From Akkermansia sp. (GTDB taxonomy: Bacteria > Verrucomicrobiota > Verrucomicrobiia > Verrucomicrobiales > Akkermansiaceae): DNA of 5,368 bases. The stretch covers positions 1-5,368 of the forward strand of contig JAFNWZ010000066.1 of the NCBI GenBank assembly GCA_017379255.1. The letters are read 5' to 3'. A model generated the notes under the pieces. That model was given only the letters and a program-made list of their open reading frames with translations. It did not search any database and was not told where the DNA came from. A program made the position numbers and the translations under genes. This document shows, in pieces, positions 1 through 5,368 of this stretch. Position 1 is the stretch's first letter; each line of letters begins with the position of its first letter.

Positions 1-1
1 G

Positions 2-49
2 ATTCTGCCCAAGGAATTTGCCGCCCGCATTGCCCAGTACCGCGTATGA
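2..49 (+). CDS. 3' end of an unidentified gene (partial)
   Basis: An open frame enters from the left edge and ends at TGA 47-49. It gives the C-terminal residues ILPKEFAARIAQYRV. Fifteen residues are too few to assign a family, so I give no function. The reason to call it a real gene end is that its stop overlaps the start of the next gene in the classic ATGA arrangement (46-49). That arrangement is typical of translationally coupled genes in an operon. Codon use (GCC, CGC, CTG, CCC) matches the high-GC style of the following genes. The frame at 1-45 that leads directly into the next gene is also open, but it encodes nothing protein-like before the signal peptide. Confidence 0.6.
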   Translation: MLPKEFAARIAQYRV

Positions 50-684
50 GGAAGCAAGCTCCAGTGCTTTGCCTTTTGCTGGCTGCCTGTTCGCAGAACC
101 CTGTGGACATGGCAGCCTATTACCGCGCAGAGGGCGACCGCCTGGAGGAGGAAACCCGGCATGTGCGCCTGGCGTATACCTTTGAGGATTTTATTGCCAA
201 CCCGGAGTACCGCCACACGCGCGATATGTGGCGCGGCGCAGCCCTGGAGCAGAACCTGCCGAAGAAATCCCATGTGGAATTCCTGCTGGAGGAACAGCGA
301 GGGCGTTTGTACATTAACGGGACAATCGCTATGGATTTCCCTATCTGTTCGGGGCGCATCGGCGGCATGGAGACCCCGGCGGGAACATTCCGCATCTCCC
401 AGAAGGAAGAGCTGCGCCGCTCTAACCGCTACGGTGCCTTTCTGAGCAAGGAAGATGGCAGCGTCATTGAACGCGGGGTGGCGGTGACGGATACCCCGCC
501 CGAGGGCGCTTATTTTGAAGGGGCGGACATGCCGTACTGGATGCGTTTTAATGGCGCCATCGGCATGCATGTGGGAAAGGTGCACCGCGACACCGATTCG
601 CACGGCTGCGTGCGCGTGCCGGAGGAGGCCGCGGCCATTTTGTTCGAGAAACTGGGAATTGGTTCAAAAGTCATAGTGAAGTAA
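46..684 (+). CDS. L,D-transpeptidase (YkuD domain) lipoprotein
   Basis: This is a predicted periplasmic enzyme of the YkuD/L,D-transpeptidase family. Such enzymes form 3-3 peptidoglycan cross-links or attach proteins to the stem peptide through a catalytic cysteine. The 212-residue product begins with a short lipoprotein signal: a basic MRK, a hydrophobic stretch, and the lipobox LAAC with Cys15 as the lipidation site. A linker of about 60 residues follows. The catalytic domain spans about residues 77-212. It contains TPAGTF (110-115), MPYWMRF (162-168), IGMHVG with His175, and the signature SHGCVR (185-190) with the nucleophile Cys188. All expected catalytic positions are present. ATG 46 is chosen because it gives the signal peptide and overlaps the upstream stop by 4 bp. 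No Shine-Dalgarno site is visible, so translation is probably coupled. The actual role (cross-linking or lipoprotein anchoring) cannot be told from sequence. Confidence 0.9.
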   Translation: MRKQAPVLCLLLAACSQNPVDMAAYYRAEGDRLEEETRHVRLAYTFEDFIANPEYRHTRDMWRGAALEQNLPKKSHVEFLLEEQRGRLYINGTIAMDFPICSGRIGGMETPAGTFRISQKEELRRSNRYGAFLSKEDGSVIERGVAVTDTPPEGAYFEGADMPYWMRFNGAIGMHVGKVHRDTDSHGCVRVPEEAAAILFEKLGIGSKVIVK

Positions 685-685
685 G

Positions 686-2251
686 ATGATTACGCGTTTA
701 CATTCGGCTGCGGTGGAGGGAATTCGCGGATATGAGGTCCAGGTAGAGGTGGATGCCCGCCCGGTGGAGGATATCGGGCGTATGGCTGTGGTGGGGCTGC
801 CGGATGCCGCCGTGCGCGAAAGCGTGCAGCGCGTGACCTCTGCGTTGACGAATAGTTCGTTTTTCCGCCCGGGAGATATGCAGGTTACGGTGAATCTGGC
901 GCCGGCCGATGTGCGCAAACAGGGACCGGGCTTTGACCTGCCCATTGCCCTGGCGCTGGAGATGGCCATCCAGGAAAATTACCGCGATGTGCCGGAGGCG
1001 TTCAAACGCCGCGTTCCCACCGGGCTGGAATCCTGGTGCCTGGTGGGCGAGCTGGCGCTGGATGGCATGGTGCGCGGGGTGCGTGGGGTGCTGCCGCTGG
1101 CCGTGGCGGCCCGCGAGGCCGGGCGCTCGTTCATGATGGTAGCTCCGGAGAACGCCGCTGAGGCTGCCGTGGTGGAGGGGCTGACCGTGTATGCCGTGGA
1201 ATCGCTGCGCGAGGCCTGGGATGTGCTGCTGAATCCGGCCAAGTTTACGCCGTTTACCCTGCCGGAAGAGTGGGCTCCGTTGCCCGCCGCTGTGGATTTC
1301 GACGAAGTGAAGGGGCAGCCATACGCCCGCCGCGCCATGGAAATTGCGGCGGCTGGCGGCCATAACCTGCTGATGTGTGGCAGCCCCGGCAGCGGCAAGA
1401 GCATGCTGGCCAGCCGCCTGCCCACGATTCTGCCGCCGCTTACGCAGGATGAAGCGCTGGAGGCCAGCACCATCCACTCTGTCTGCGGGGTGTTGCCGCG
1501 CAGCGGAGGATTGCTGGCGCAGCGCCCGTTCCGCAGCCCGCACCACACGATTTCCGATGTGGGACTCATGGGTGGGGGCTCTCATATCACGCCTGGAGAA
1601 ATTTCACTGGCTCATCATGGGGTGCTGTTTCTGGATGAGCTGCCGGAGTTTGCCCGCCGAACGCTCGAAACGCTGCGTCAGCCGCTTGAAAGCGGGGTCG
1701 TGACGATTTCCCGCGCCAGTGGCAGTATGGATTTTCCCTGCCAGTTCATGTTTGTGGCGGCCATGAACCCGTGCCCCTGCGGATACCTGGGAGACTCCAC
1801 GCACCGCTGCCGCTGCTCGCCAGCGGATGTGGCGCGCTACCGCAAAAAGATTTCCGGACCGCTGCTTGACCGTTTCGACATCATCATCGAAGTGCCGCCC
1901 GTGTCTCCCGCCAGTCTGCTGAGCAAGCCGGATGGCGAGAGCAGTGCCGCTATCCGCGAGCGCGTGGTGGCTGCCCGCGCCCGGCAGATGCAGCGTTATG
2001 CCGATACGGGCGCTGTATGCAATGCCCGGCTGAGCGGGAAGAAGCTGCGCCAGTATTGCCCGCTTACGCCTCCGCAGCAGCAGATGCTGCTGGATGCCGT
2101 GGCGCAGCTCGGGCTTTCTGCCCGTGCGTTTGACCGCATCCTGCGCGTGGCCCGCACCATTGCCGACCTGGCAGGGTGCGAACAGCCGACGGATGCCCAC
2201 TTGTACGAGGCCATCCAGTTCCGCCAGTTTGAATGCCAGTTGCGCGGCTGA
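686..2251 (+). CDS. comM: ComM/YifB-family Mg-chelatase-like AAA+ ATPase
   Basis: The 521-residue product has the normal length and domain order of ComM/YifB. In naturally competent bacteria, ComM is a hexameric helicase that drives branch migration during integration of incoming DNA. The N-terminal Lon/S5-like ChlI domain (about 1-145) includes VVGLPDAAVRES (from residue 35) and the typical VNLAPADVRKQGPGFDLP. The AAA+ core (about 203-405) shows Walker A GSPGSGKS (232-239), FRSPHHT (282-288) and Walker B VLFLDE (313-318). It also has NPCPCGYLGD, with two CxC pairs (Cys363/365 and 375/377) characteristic of the family, and LLDRFD (393-398) with Arg396. A helical Mg-chelatase C-terminal domain ends the protein. 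ATG 686 is one base after the transpeptidase stop, implying an operon. There is no clear Shine-Dalgarno site. The Mg-chelatase subunit alternative is unlikely because the Lon-like N-terminus and CxC pairs are diagnostic. Whether the host is competent is not shown. Confidence 0.95.
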   Translation: MITRLHSAAVEGIRGYEVQVEVDARPVEDIGRMAVVGLPDAAVRESVQRVTSALTNSSFFRPGDMQVTVNLAPADVRKQGPGFDLPIALALEMAIQENYRDVPEAFKRRVPTGLESWCLVGELALDGMVRGVRGVLPLAVAAREAGRSFMMVAPENAAEAAVVEGLTVYAVESLREAWDVLLNPAKFTPFTLPEEWAPLPAAVDFDEVKGQPYARRAMEIAAAGGHNLLMCGSPGSGKSMLASRLPTILPPLTQDEALEASTIHSVCGVLPRSGGLLAQRPFRSPHHTISDVGLMGGGSHITPGEISLAHHGVLFLDELPEFARRTLETLRQPLESGVVTISRASGSMDFPCQFMFVAAMNPCPCGYLGDSTHRCRCSPADVARYRKKISGPLLDRFDIIIEVPPVSPASLLSKPDGESSAAIRERVVAARARQMQRYADTGAVCNARLSGKKLRQYCPLTPPQQQMLLDAVAQLGLSARAFDRILRVARTIADLAGCEQPTDAHLYEAIQFRQFECQLRG

Positions 2252-3199
2252 TTACTTGCCGATACGCTTGCGGAAGTATTCGATGGTGCGTTCCAGCCCT
2301 TCGCTGAGCGGAATGGTGGGTTGCCAGCCCAGCTCTTTACCTGCCAGGGTGATATCCGGGCGGCGCTGGGTGGGGTCGTCAGAGGGCAGGGGGCGCTGCA
2401 CCAGTTTGCTGGTGGTCTCAATTTTCTGCAGCACCATGTCGGCCAGCTGGCGGATGGTGAACTCACCGGGGTTGCCCAGGTTCACGGGGCCGGTAAAGCC
2501 CTGGGTGTTTTCCATCATGCGCACCATGCCCTCAATGAGGTCATCGATGTACTGGAACGAGCGGGTCTGCTGACCTTCGCCATAAATCGTGATATCCTCA
2601 CCGCGCAGGGCCTGGCAGATGAAGTTGGAAACCACGCGACCATCGTTCGGGTCCATGAGTGGCCCGTAGGTGTTGAAAATGCGGATGACGCGGATATCCA
2701 CCCCCTCGTGGCGGTGGTAGTCAAAGAAAAGACTTTCGGCGCAGCGTTTGCCTTCATCGTAGCAGGCACGGATGCCGATGGGATTCACATTGCCGCGGTA
2801 GCTTTCCACCTGCGGGTGCACCAGCGGTTCGCCGTACACTTCGGATGTGGAGGTCTGCAGAATGCGGGCCCCGTTCCTTTTGGCGAGTTCCAGCATGTTG
2901 ATGGCGCCGAACACGCAGGTTTTGGTGGTGAAAATGGAGCGGTCTCCCTGGTATGCGGGGGGAGAGGCCGGGCAGGCCAGATTGTAGATGCGGTCAAGCT
3001 TTTCCGGGCAGTCGTAGGGGGTGATGACATCGTGCTCCACGAAGGTGAAGCGGGGGTTATCCAGCAAATCGCGAACGTTATCCAGAGAGCCCGTGTAGTT
3101 GTTGTCCAGGCAGATGACGCGGTGGCCGTCTGCAATCAGACGATGGCAGAGATTGGCACCCACGAATCCAGTGCCGCCAGTAACAAGGATGTTCATCAT
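2252..3199 (-). CDS. uxs: UDP-glucuronate decarboxylase (UDP-xylose synthase)
   Basis: This cytosolic enzyme of the extended short-chain dehydrogenase family oxidises and decarboxylates UDP-glucuronate to UDP-xylose, a donor for polysaccharide or glycoprotein synthesis. Counting from ATG 3199 the product is 315 residues, normal for bacterial UXS. It has the NAD-binding GGTGFVG (8-14), [12 protein letters not shown] (about 73-84), STSE (117-120), and the catalytic Tyr147/Lys151 in ACYDEGKRC. It also has RIFNTYGP and [11 protein letters not shown], which separate UXS from general epimerases. The frame stays open to a TTG at 3238, but that TTG is part of a promoter -35 element. The conserved MNILVTGG start fits ATG 3199 or the adjacent ATG 3196. 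The gene converges with comM with no intergenic base and diverges from mrp. No UDP-glucose dehydrogenase gene, the usual supplier of its substrate, is in view. Confidence 0.95.
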   Translation of the reverse strand: MMNILVTGGTGFVGANLCHRLIADGHRVICLDNNYTGSLDNVRDLLDNPRFTFVEHDVITPYDCPEKLDRIYNLACPASPPAYQGDRSIFTTKTCVFGAINMLELAKRNGARILQTSTSEVYGEPLVHPQVESYRGNVNPIGIRACYDEGKRCAESLFFDYHRHEGVDIRVIRIFNTYGPLMDPNDGRVVSNFICQALRGEDITIYGEGQQTRSFQYIDDLIEGMVRMMENTQGFTGPVNLGNPGEFTIRQLADMVLQKIETTSKLVQRPLPSDDPTQRRPDITLAGKELGWQPTIPLSEGLERTIEYFRKRIGK

Positions 3200-3209
3200 A
3201 ACGCCAATG

Positions 3210-3238
3210 ATTCTACACCCCACCGCAGGAACAATCAA
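3210..3238 (-). promoter_or_regulatory. sigma-70-like promoter of the UDP-glucuronate decarboxylase gene
   Basis: Read on the minus strand, TTGATT (3238-3233) is followed by a 17-bp spacer and then TAGAAT (3215-3210). The match to consensus is 4/6 for the -35 and 5/6 for the -10, with optimal spacing. Initiation about 7 nt downstream would be near 3203, leaving a leader of only about 4 nt before ATG 3199. Its -35 lies back to back with the mrp -35, with 14 bp between them. Basis: hexamers and spacing are seen; the start site is inferred. Confidence 0.65.
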
Positions 3239-3252
3239 GACAAATGTTGGAC

Positions 3253-3281
3253 TTGCGCGGGGCCTCTCCGGGTGCTAGAAT
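3253..3281 (+). promoter_or_regulatory. sigma-70-like promoter of the mrp gene
   Basis: A good -10, TAGAAT (3276-3281, 5/6 to consensus), is preceded by a 17-bp spacer and a weak -35, TTGCGC (3253-3258, only TTG conserved). A second TTG-containing hexamer, TTGGAC at 3247-3252, would give a 23-bp spacer, which is too long. Exactly 6 nt separate the -10 from ATG 3288. The predicted transcription start therefore coincides with the start codon, implying a leaderless mRNA. Confidence 0.55.
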
Positions 3282-3287
3282 GGGCGC

Positions 3288-4367
3288 ATGAGTGAAGCAC
3301 AACTGACTCCGCAGCTGGTTCGCGCTGCGCTGACCACCGTCAAATACCCCGGATTCAGCCGCGATATTGTGGCTTTTGGTCTGGTGAAGAACATCACCGT
3401 GAGCCCGGAGGGGCGTGTGGAGGTGGAGCTTCGCGTGGAAAGCAAGAATTCGGATGTGCCGCGCTATATCTATGAGCGTGTTATCAGTGTGCTGCAGGAA
3501 TTGCCCGGTGTCAGCTCGCATGATGTGAAGATGGAGCACCACGCCCCGGAGCAGAAAAAAGTGGAGCGCGAGGAAGGCGACAACCCCAACGACTGGAAAT
3601 CCAGCGTGCCGGGCGTGAAGCATGTGATTGCCGTGGCCTCCGGCAAGGGCGGCGTGGGTAAGAGCACCGTTTCGGCCAATCTGGCTGTGGCACTGGCAAA
3701 GCTGGGCTACAAGGTCGGTCTGCTCGACCTGGATTTATACGGCCCGTCCATGGCCCTCATGTTCGGCACGAATGAACGTCCCGGCTGCAGCGATAAGGAA
3801 CAGTTCCTGCCCGTGGAGGCTCATGGGGTCAAGCTGCTCTCCATGGCTCTGCTGGTGGATGGCGATACCCCGCTGGCGGTGCGCGGGCCGCTGGCCACGC
3901 GCTATGTGCAGCAATTCCTGCGCGATGTGGAGTGGGGCGGACTCGATTTCCTGATTCTGGATATGCCCCCCGGCACGGGCGATATCCAGCTCACCATTGT
4001 GCAGACTGTTACGCTGGCCGGTGCGGTGATTGTGACCACGCCGCAGGAAGTGGCGCTCATTGATGCCCGCAAGGCCGTGGGTCTGTTCCAGCGGGTGGAT
4101 ACCCCCATTCTGGGCATCGTTGAGAACATGAGCTATTTCCACTGCCCCAGCGATAACCAGATTTACCACATTTTCGGCGAAGGCGGCGGCGAACGCGAGG
4201 CGGCCAAGCTGGGAGTGCCGCTGCTGGGCAAGCTGCCGCTGGACACTCAGACCCGCTCCTGTGGTGATGAAGGCAGCCCCGTGGCGCTCGAAAACCCGGA
4301 AACGAATCCGGTTTCAGCGGCATTCCGGGCTGTGGCCGCCAATCTGGCCTCCGTTCTGGGTGAATAA
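3288..4367 (+). CDS. mrp: Mrp/ApbC (NBP35-like) Fe-S cluster carrier ATPase
   Basis: This cytosolic P-loop NTPase of the Mrp/ApbC/Nbp35 family carries and transfers [4Fe-4S] clusters to apo-proteins. The 359 residues begin with a MIP18/DUF59 domain (about 7-85, including YPGFSRDIV). A charged linker leads to the ATPase domain. That domain has the deviant Walker A GKGGVGKST (119-127), LDLDLYGPSM (146-155), LILDMPPGTGD (222-232) and NMSYFHCPSD (280-289). The usual CxxC that binds the bridging cluster is here Cys286-Pro-Ser-Asp289, so the second cysteine is missing. The only other cysteines are 167 and 325. The family call is firm, but the mode of cluster binding is uncertain. ATG 3288 is chosen because it begins the DUF59 domain and lies 6 nt after a -10. 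There is no Shine-Dalgarno site. The gene diverges from the decarboxylase gene. Confidence 0.95.
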   Translation: MSEAQLTPQLVRAALTTVKYPGFSRDIVAFGLVKNITVSPEGRVEVELRVESKNSDVPRYIYERVISVLQELPGVSSHDVKMEHHAPEQKKVEREEGDNPNDWKSSVPGVKHVIAVASGKGGVGKSTVSANLAVALAKLGYKVGLLDLDLYGPSMALMFGTNERPGCSDKEQFLPVEAHGVKLLSMALLVDGDTPLAVRGPLATRYVQQFLRDVEWGGLDFLILDMPPGTGDIQLTIVQTVTLAGAVIVTTPQEVALIDARKAVGLFQRVDTPILGIVENMSYFHCPSDNQIYHIFGEGGGEREAAKLGVPLLGKLPLDTQTRSCGDEGSPVALENPETNPVSAAFRAVAANLASVLGE

Positions 4368-4368
4368 G

Positions 4369-4397
4369 TTGACAGTGTGTTGTTCATGTGTTATTCT
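4369..4397 (+). promoter_or_regulatory. strong sigma-70-like promoter of the exported-protein pair
   Basis: A perfect -35, TTGACA (4369-4374), a 17-bp spacer, and a -10, TATTCT (4392-4397, 4/6), occupy the 36-bp gap after mrp. The -35 starts two bases after the mrp stop codon. Six bases separate the -10 from ATG 4404, the same distance as at mrp. The expected transcription start is therefore the A of the ATG. This also argues against the upstream in-frame GTG 4377 as the start, because that codon lies inside the promoter spacer. Confidence 0.7.
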
Positions 4398-4403
4398 CCT
4401 GCT

Positions 4404-4811
4404 ATGCGTAATTGTTTTCTGATTCTTGCGGTAGCTGTTCTGGGCGGTGCTGTGCTGGCTCCTGCGCCTCTGTGTGCCAAGGATGAGGTGGAGGTTTCCA
4501 CCGCGGGGCTGGATCGCGCTTATACAGCAGAAATCAAGGCTCTGGCAGAGGCAGAGAGTATGCTCAAAACCATTTCTGATGACAAGAGCGCAAAGGCGGT
4601 GAAAGCCAAGCTGATGCACAAGTTCTCTCTGCTGCGTCCGCTGCTGCATGGCAATGATGCCCAGCTGGAGGCGCTGGCCCGTGCGCAGAACAAGGTGAGT
4701 GACATCATGTGGGAAATGATGAAGCAGCCTTACTTTGAAGAAGAAAATATGCAGGAGCTGTGGACGGTGATGACGCACCACTTCTCCCGGCGCTCGGCCA
4801 ATCGTAAGTGA
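4404..4811 (+). CDS. small exported protein of unknown function
   Basis: I do not recognise this 135-residue product. It starts with a clear signal peptide: MRN, then a hydrophobic stretch at about residues 4-19, and a probable signal peptidase I site near Cys24-Ala25 before Lys26. The mature part is about 110 residues, predominantly charged and apparently helical, with many Ala, Lys, Glu and Leu and no obvious metal or catalytic motif. The C-terminal third is rich in Met, Trp and aromatic residues (MWEMM, ELWTVM) and ends basic. No membrane segment follows the signal, so the periplasm or outside is the likely location. ATG 4404 is preferred over the in-frame GTG 4377 because it starts the signal peptide directly and sits 6 nt after the -10. 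The stop overlaps the next start (TGATG), so the two genes are co-transcribed and probably translationally coupled. Confidence 0.8.
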   Translation: MRNCFLILAVAVLGGAVLAPAPLCAKDEVEVSTAGLDRAYTAEIKALAEAESMLKTISDDKSAKAVKAKLMHKFSLLRPLLHGNDAQLEALARAQNKVSDIMWEMMKQPYFEEENMQELWTVMTHHFSRRSANRK

Positions 4812-5275
4812 TGAGGACTGCTGCTTTCCTGATGCTTCTGGCCTGCGTTTCGCAGCTTGCTCCTGCTGCATTGCCCGAGGGGGATACGCCGGTGACTCTG
4901 GATGCTGCGGAAATGTCGCGCATCTGGCAGGAGGTGCAGACCGGGACCAGCCCGCGCGCTCTTCCCACTTCCGGCTGGCAGGAGGCCATGCTCGAGCCCG
5001 ATGCTGAAACGGCTCGTGTGATGCTGCTGGTCTGGCTGCAGCGCGCCAACCCTCAGCTGGAAATCGGGGCGCACGCCCGCGAATATGCCGGGGCAGTTGC
5101 CTTGCACCGCCAGGCTCTGGCTGGCATGCCCGCCGCTTGCGTTGCGCTGGCGGCGGCTTACCGCAGCGGTCAGCTGGGGATTTTGACGCTCCCGCAGAGC
5201 GAAGCAAAGGCGCGCTGGTTTGAACAGCGCGCCCTGAGTGCAGAAAATCTGCCGGACAAAATGCTGTTTGGGTAA
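4811..5275 (+). CDS. small exported protein with one Sel1-like repeat
   Basis: The product is 154 residues from ATG 4811. It begins with an exported-protein signal (MRTAAFLMLLACVSQLAPA), which could be cleaved by signal peptidase I after about Ala19 or Ala20. LLAC at residues 9-12 is a poor but possible lipobox, so a lipoprotein is not excluded. The C-terminal half (about 107-142) fits one Sel1/TPR-like helical repeat: AACVALAAAYRSGQLG followed by EAKARWFEQRAL, with the usual small residues, Gly after the first helix and a WFEQ-type second helix. Such repeats mediate protein-protein contacts. No enzymatic motif is seen. The start overlaps the upstream stop by one base (TGATG); GTG 4808 is an alternative start that adds one residue. 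A common role with its neighbour in the periplasm is an inference from coupling. The precise function is unknown. Confidence 0.8.
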   Translation: MRTAAFLMLLACVSQLAPAALPEGDTPVTLDAAEMSRIWQEVQTGTSPRALPTSGWQEAMLEPDAETARVMLLVWLQRANPQLEIGAHAREYAGAVALHRQALAGMPAACVALAAAYRSGQLGILTLPQSEAKARWFEQRALSAENLPDKMLFG

Positions 5276-5277
5276 TC

Positions 5278-5292
5278 AGGAGGAAGGAGAGG
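5278..5292 (+). promoter_or_regulatory. strong Shine-Dalgarno region of the last gene
   Basis: The purine run AGGAGGAAGGAGAGG lies just upstream of ATG 5302 and contains two good anti-16S matches. The nearer one, AGGAG at 5285-5289, is about 12 nt from the ATG. It is the only clear Shine-Dalgarno site before any start in the window and supports ATG 5302 (or the in-frame ATG 5311) as a real start. Confidence 0.75.
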
Positions 5293-5301
5293 TTATACTT
5301 T

Positions 5302-5368
5302 ATGGATCATATGACTGCGAAGGTGAGCTGTTTTGCAAGAGCCTATCACCATAAACACAATGAAACAC
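5302..5368 (+). CDS. N-terminus of a probable class I SAM-dependent methyltransferase (partial)
   Basis: An open frame with a strong ribosome binding site runs off the right edge after 22 codons. The visible product is MDHMTAKVSCFARAYHHKHN followed by Glu-Thr. From memory, the opening MTAKVSCFARAYH is typical of leucine-carboxyl-methyltransferase-like SAM-dependent methyltransferases common in Clostridia. The SAM-binding motifs would lie outside the window, so the activity cannot be confirmed here. The in-frame ATG 5311 is an alternative start. Codons such as GCA, AGA, ACA, AAA and AAT are more AT-rich than in the rest of the window, and the Shine-Dalgarno leader is unlike its neighbours. Both fit acquisition from another lineage. 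It follows the 4811 gene in the same direction, 26 bp after its stop, with no terminator seen. Confidence 0.55.
   Translation, partial: MDHMTAKVSCFARAYHHKHNET

Noticed and set aside
672..677. CATAGT as a possible -10 for comM
   Set aside because: It has only a 4/6 match and no TTG-type -35 at 16-18 bp. The 1-bp gene gap already explains expression by read-through.
698..1585. Long minus-strand frame opposite comM
   Set aside because: The composition is His/Arg/Gln-rich and low in complexity, as expected for the shadow of a GC-rich gene. The plus strand carries an intact ComM.
3258..3270. Small inverted repeat CGGGG-CCT-CTCCG in the mrp promoter spacer
   Set aside because: It has only 5 pairs with one G-U and a 3-nt loop. 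It is likely chance in GC-rich DNA and not supported as an operator or terminator.
2321..3295. Long open plus-strand frame (about 324 residues) opposite uxs
   Set aside because: It lies antisense to a gene with full UXS motifs. Its product has no recognisable domain. High GC at third positions commonly leaves such antisense frames open.
4314..5207. Minus-strand frame of about 297 residues across the mrp end and both small exported genes
   Set aside because: It spans a strong plus-strand promoter and two genes with clear signal peptides, and its Arg/Pro/Ala-rich product resembles no protein family.
5294..5299. TATACT as a possible -10 for the last gene
   Set aside because: It sits only 2 nt before ATG 5302, overlaps the ribosome-binding spacer, and has no -35 at the right distance (TTGGGT at 5268 gives a 20-bp spacer).

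Overview
The window looks like ordinary, tightly packed chromosome from a moderately GC-rich Gram-negative bacterium. The gene content and the lack of Shine-Dalgarno sites suggest a Verrucomicrobiota-type (Akkermansia-like) gut bacterium, but nothing here proves the taxon. In order it holds: the last codons of an unidentified gene; an exported L,D-transpeptidase lipoprotein; a ComM/YifB ATPase; a UDP-glucuronate decarboxylase on the minus strand; an Mrp/ApbC iron-sulfur carrier ATPase; two small exported proteins; and the first 22 codons of a probable SAM-dependent methyltransferase.

Layout. Positions 2-2251 (+) read as one co-directional run. The unidentified gene overlaps the transpeptidase by 4 bp (ATGA), and the transpeptidase is followed by comM after one base. 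comM meets the decarboxylase tail to tail with no base between the stop codons. The decarboxylase and mrp diverge from an 88-bp spacer (3200-3287) that carries two back-to-back sigma-70-like promoters. A second strong promoter, TTGACA-17-TATTCT, starts two bases after the mrp stop and drives a two-gene unit (4404-5275) encoding small exported proteins. The right edge (5276-5368) differs in style: it has a strong purine-rich ribosome binding site and lower GC (about 42% by hand count), and it encodes a methyltransferase N-terminus of a type I associate with Clostridia.

How the genes relate. The transpeptidase (peptidoglycan cross-linking), the decarboxylase (UDP-xylose supply for glycans) and the two exported proteins all concern the envelope. 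ComM (recombination during DNA uptake) and Mrp (Fe-S cluster delivery) are housekeeping genes. There is no sign of a single new pathway.

The most notable signal is in gene expression. For two genes (mrp and the 4404 gene) the -10 hexamer lies exactly 6 nt before the ATG, so transcription should begin at or next to the start codon (leaderless mRNA). The decarboxylase would have a leader of about 4 nt. None of the six native starts has a recognisable Shine-Dalgarno site. Only the probably acquired gene at the right edge has one.
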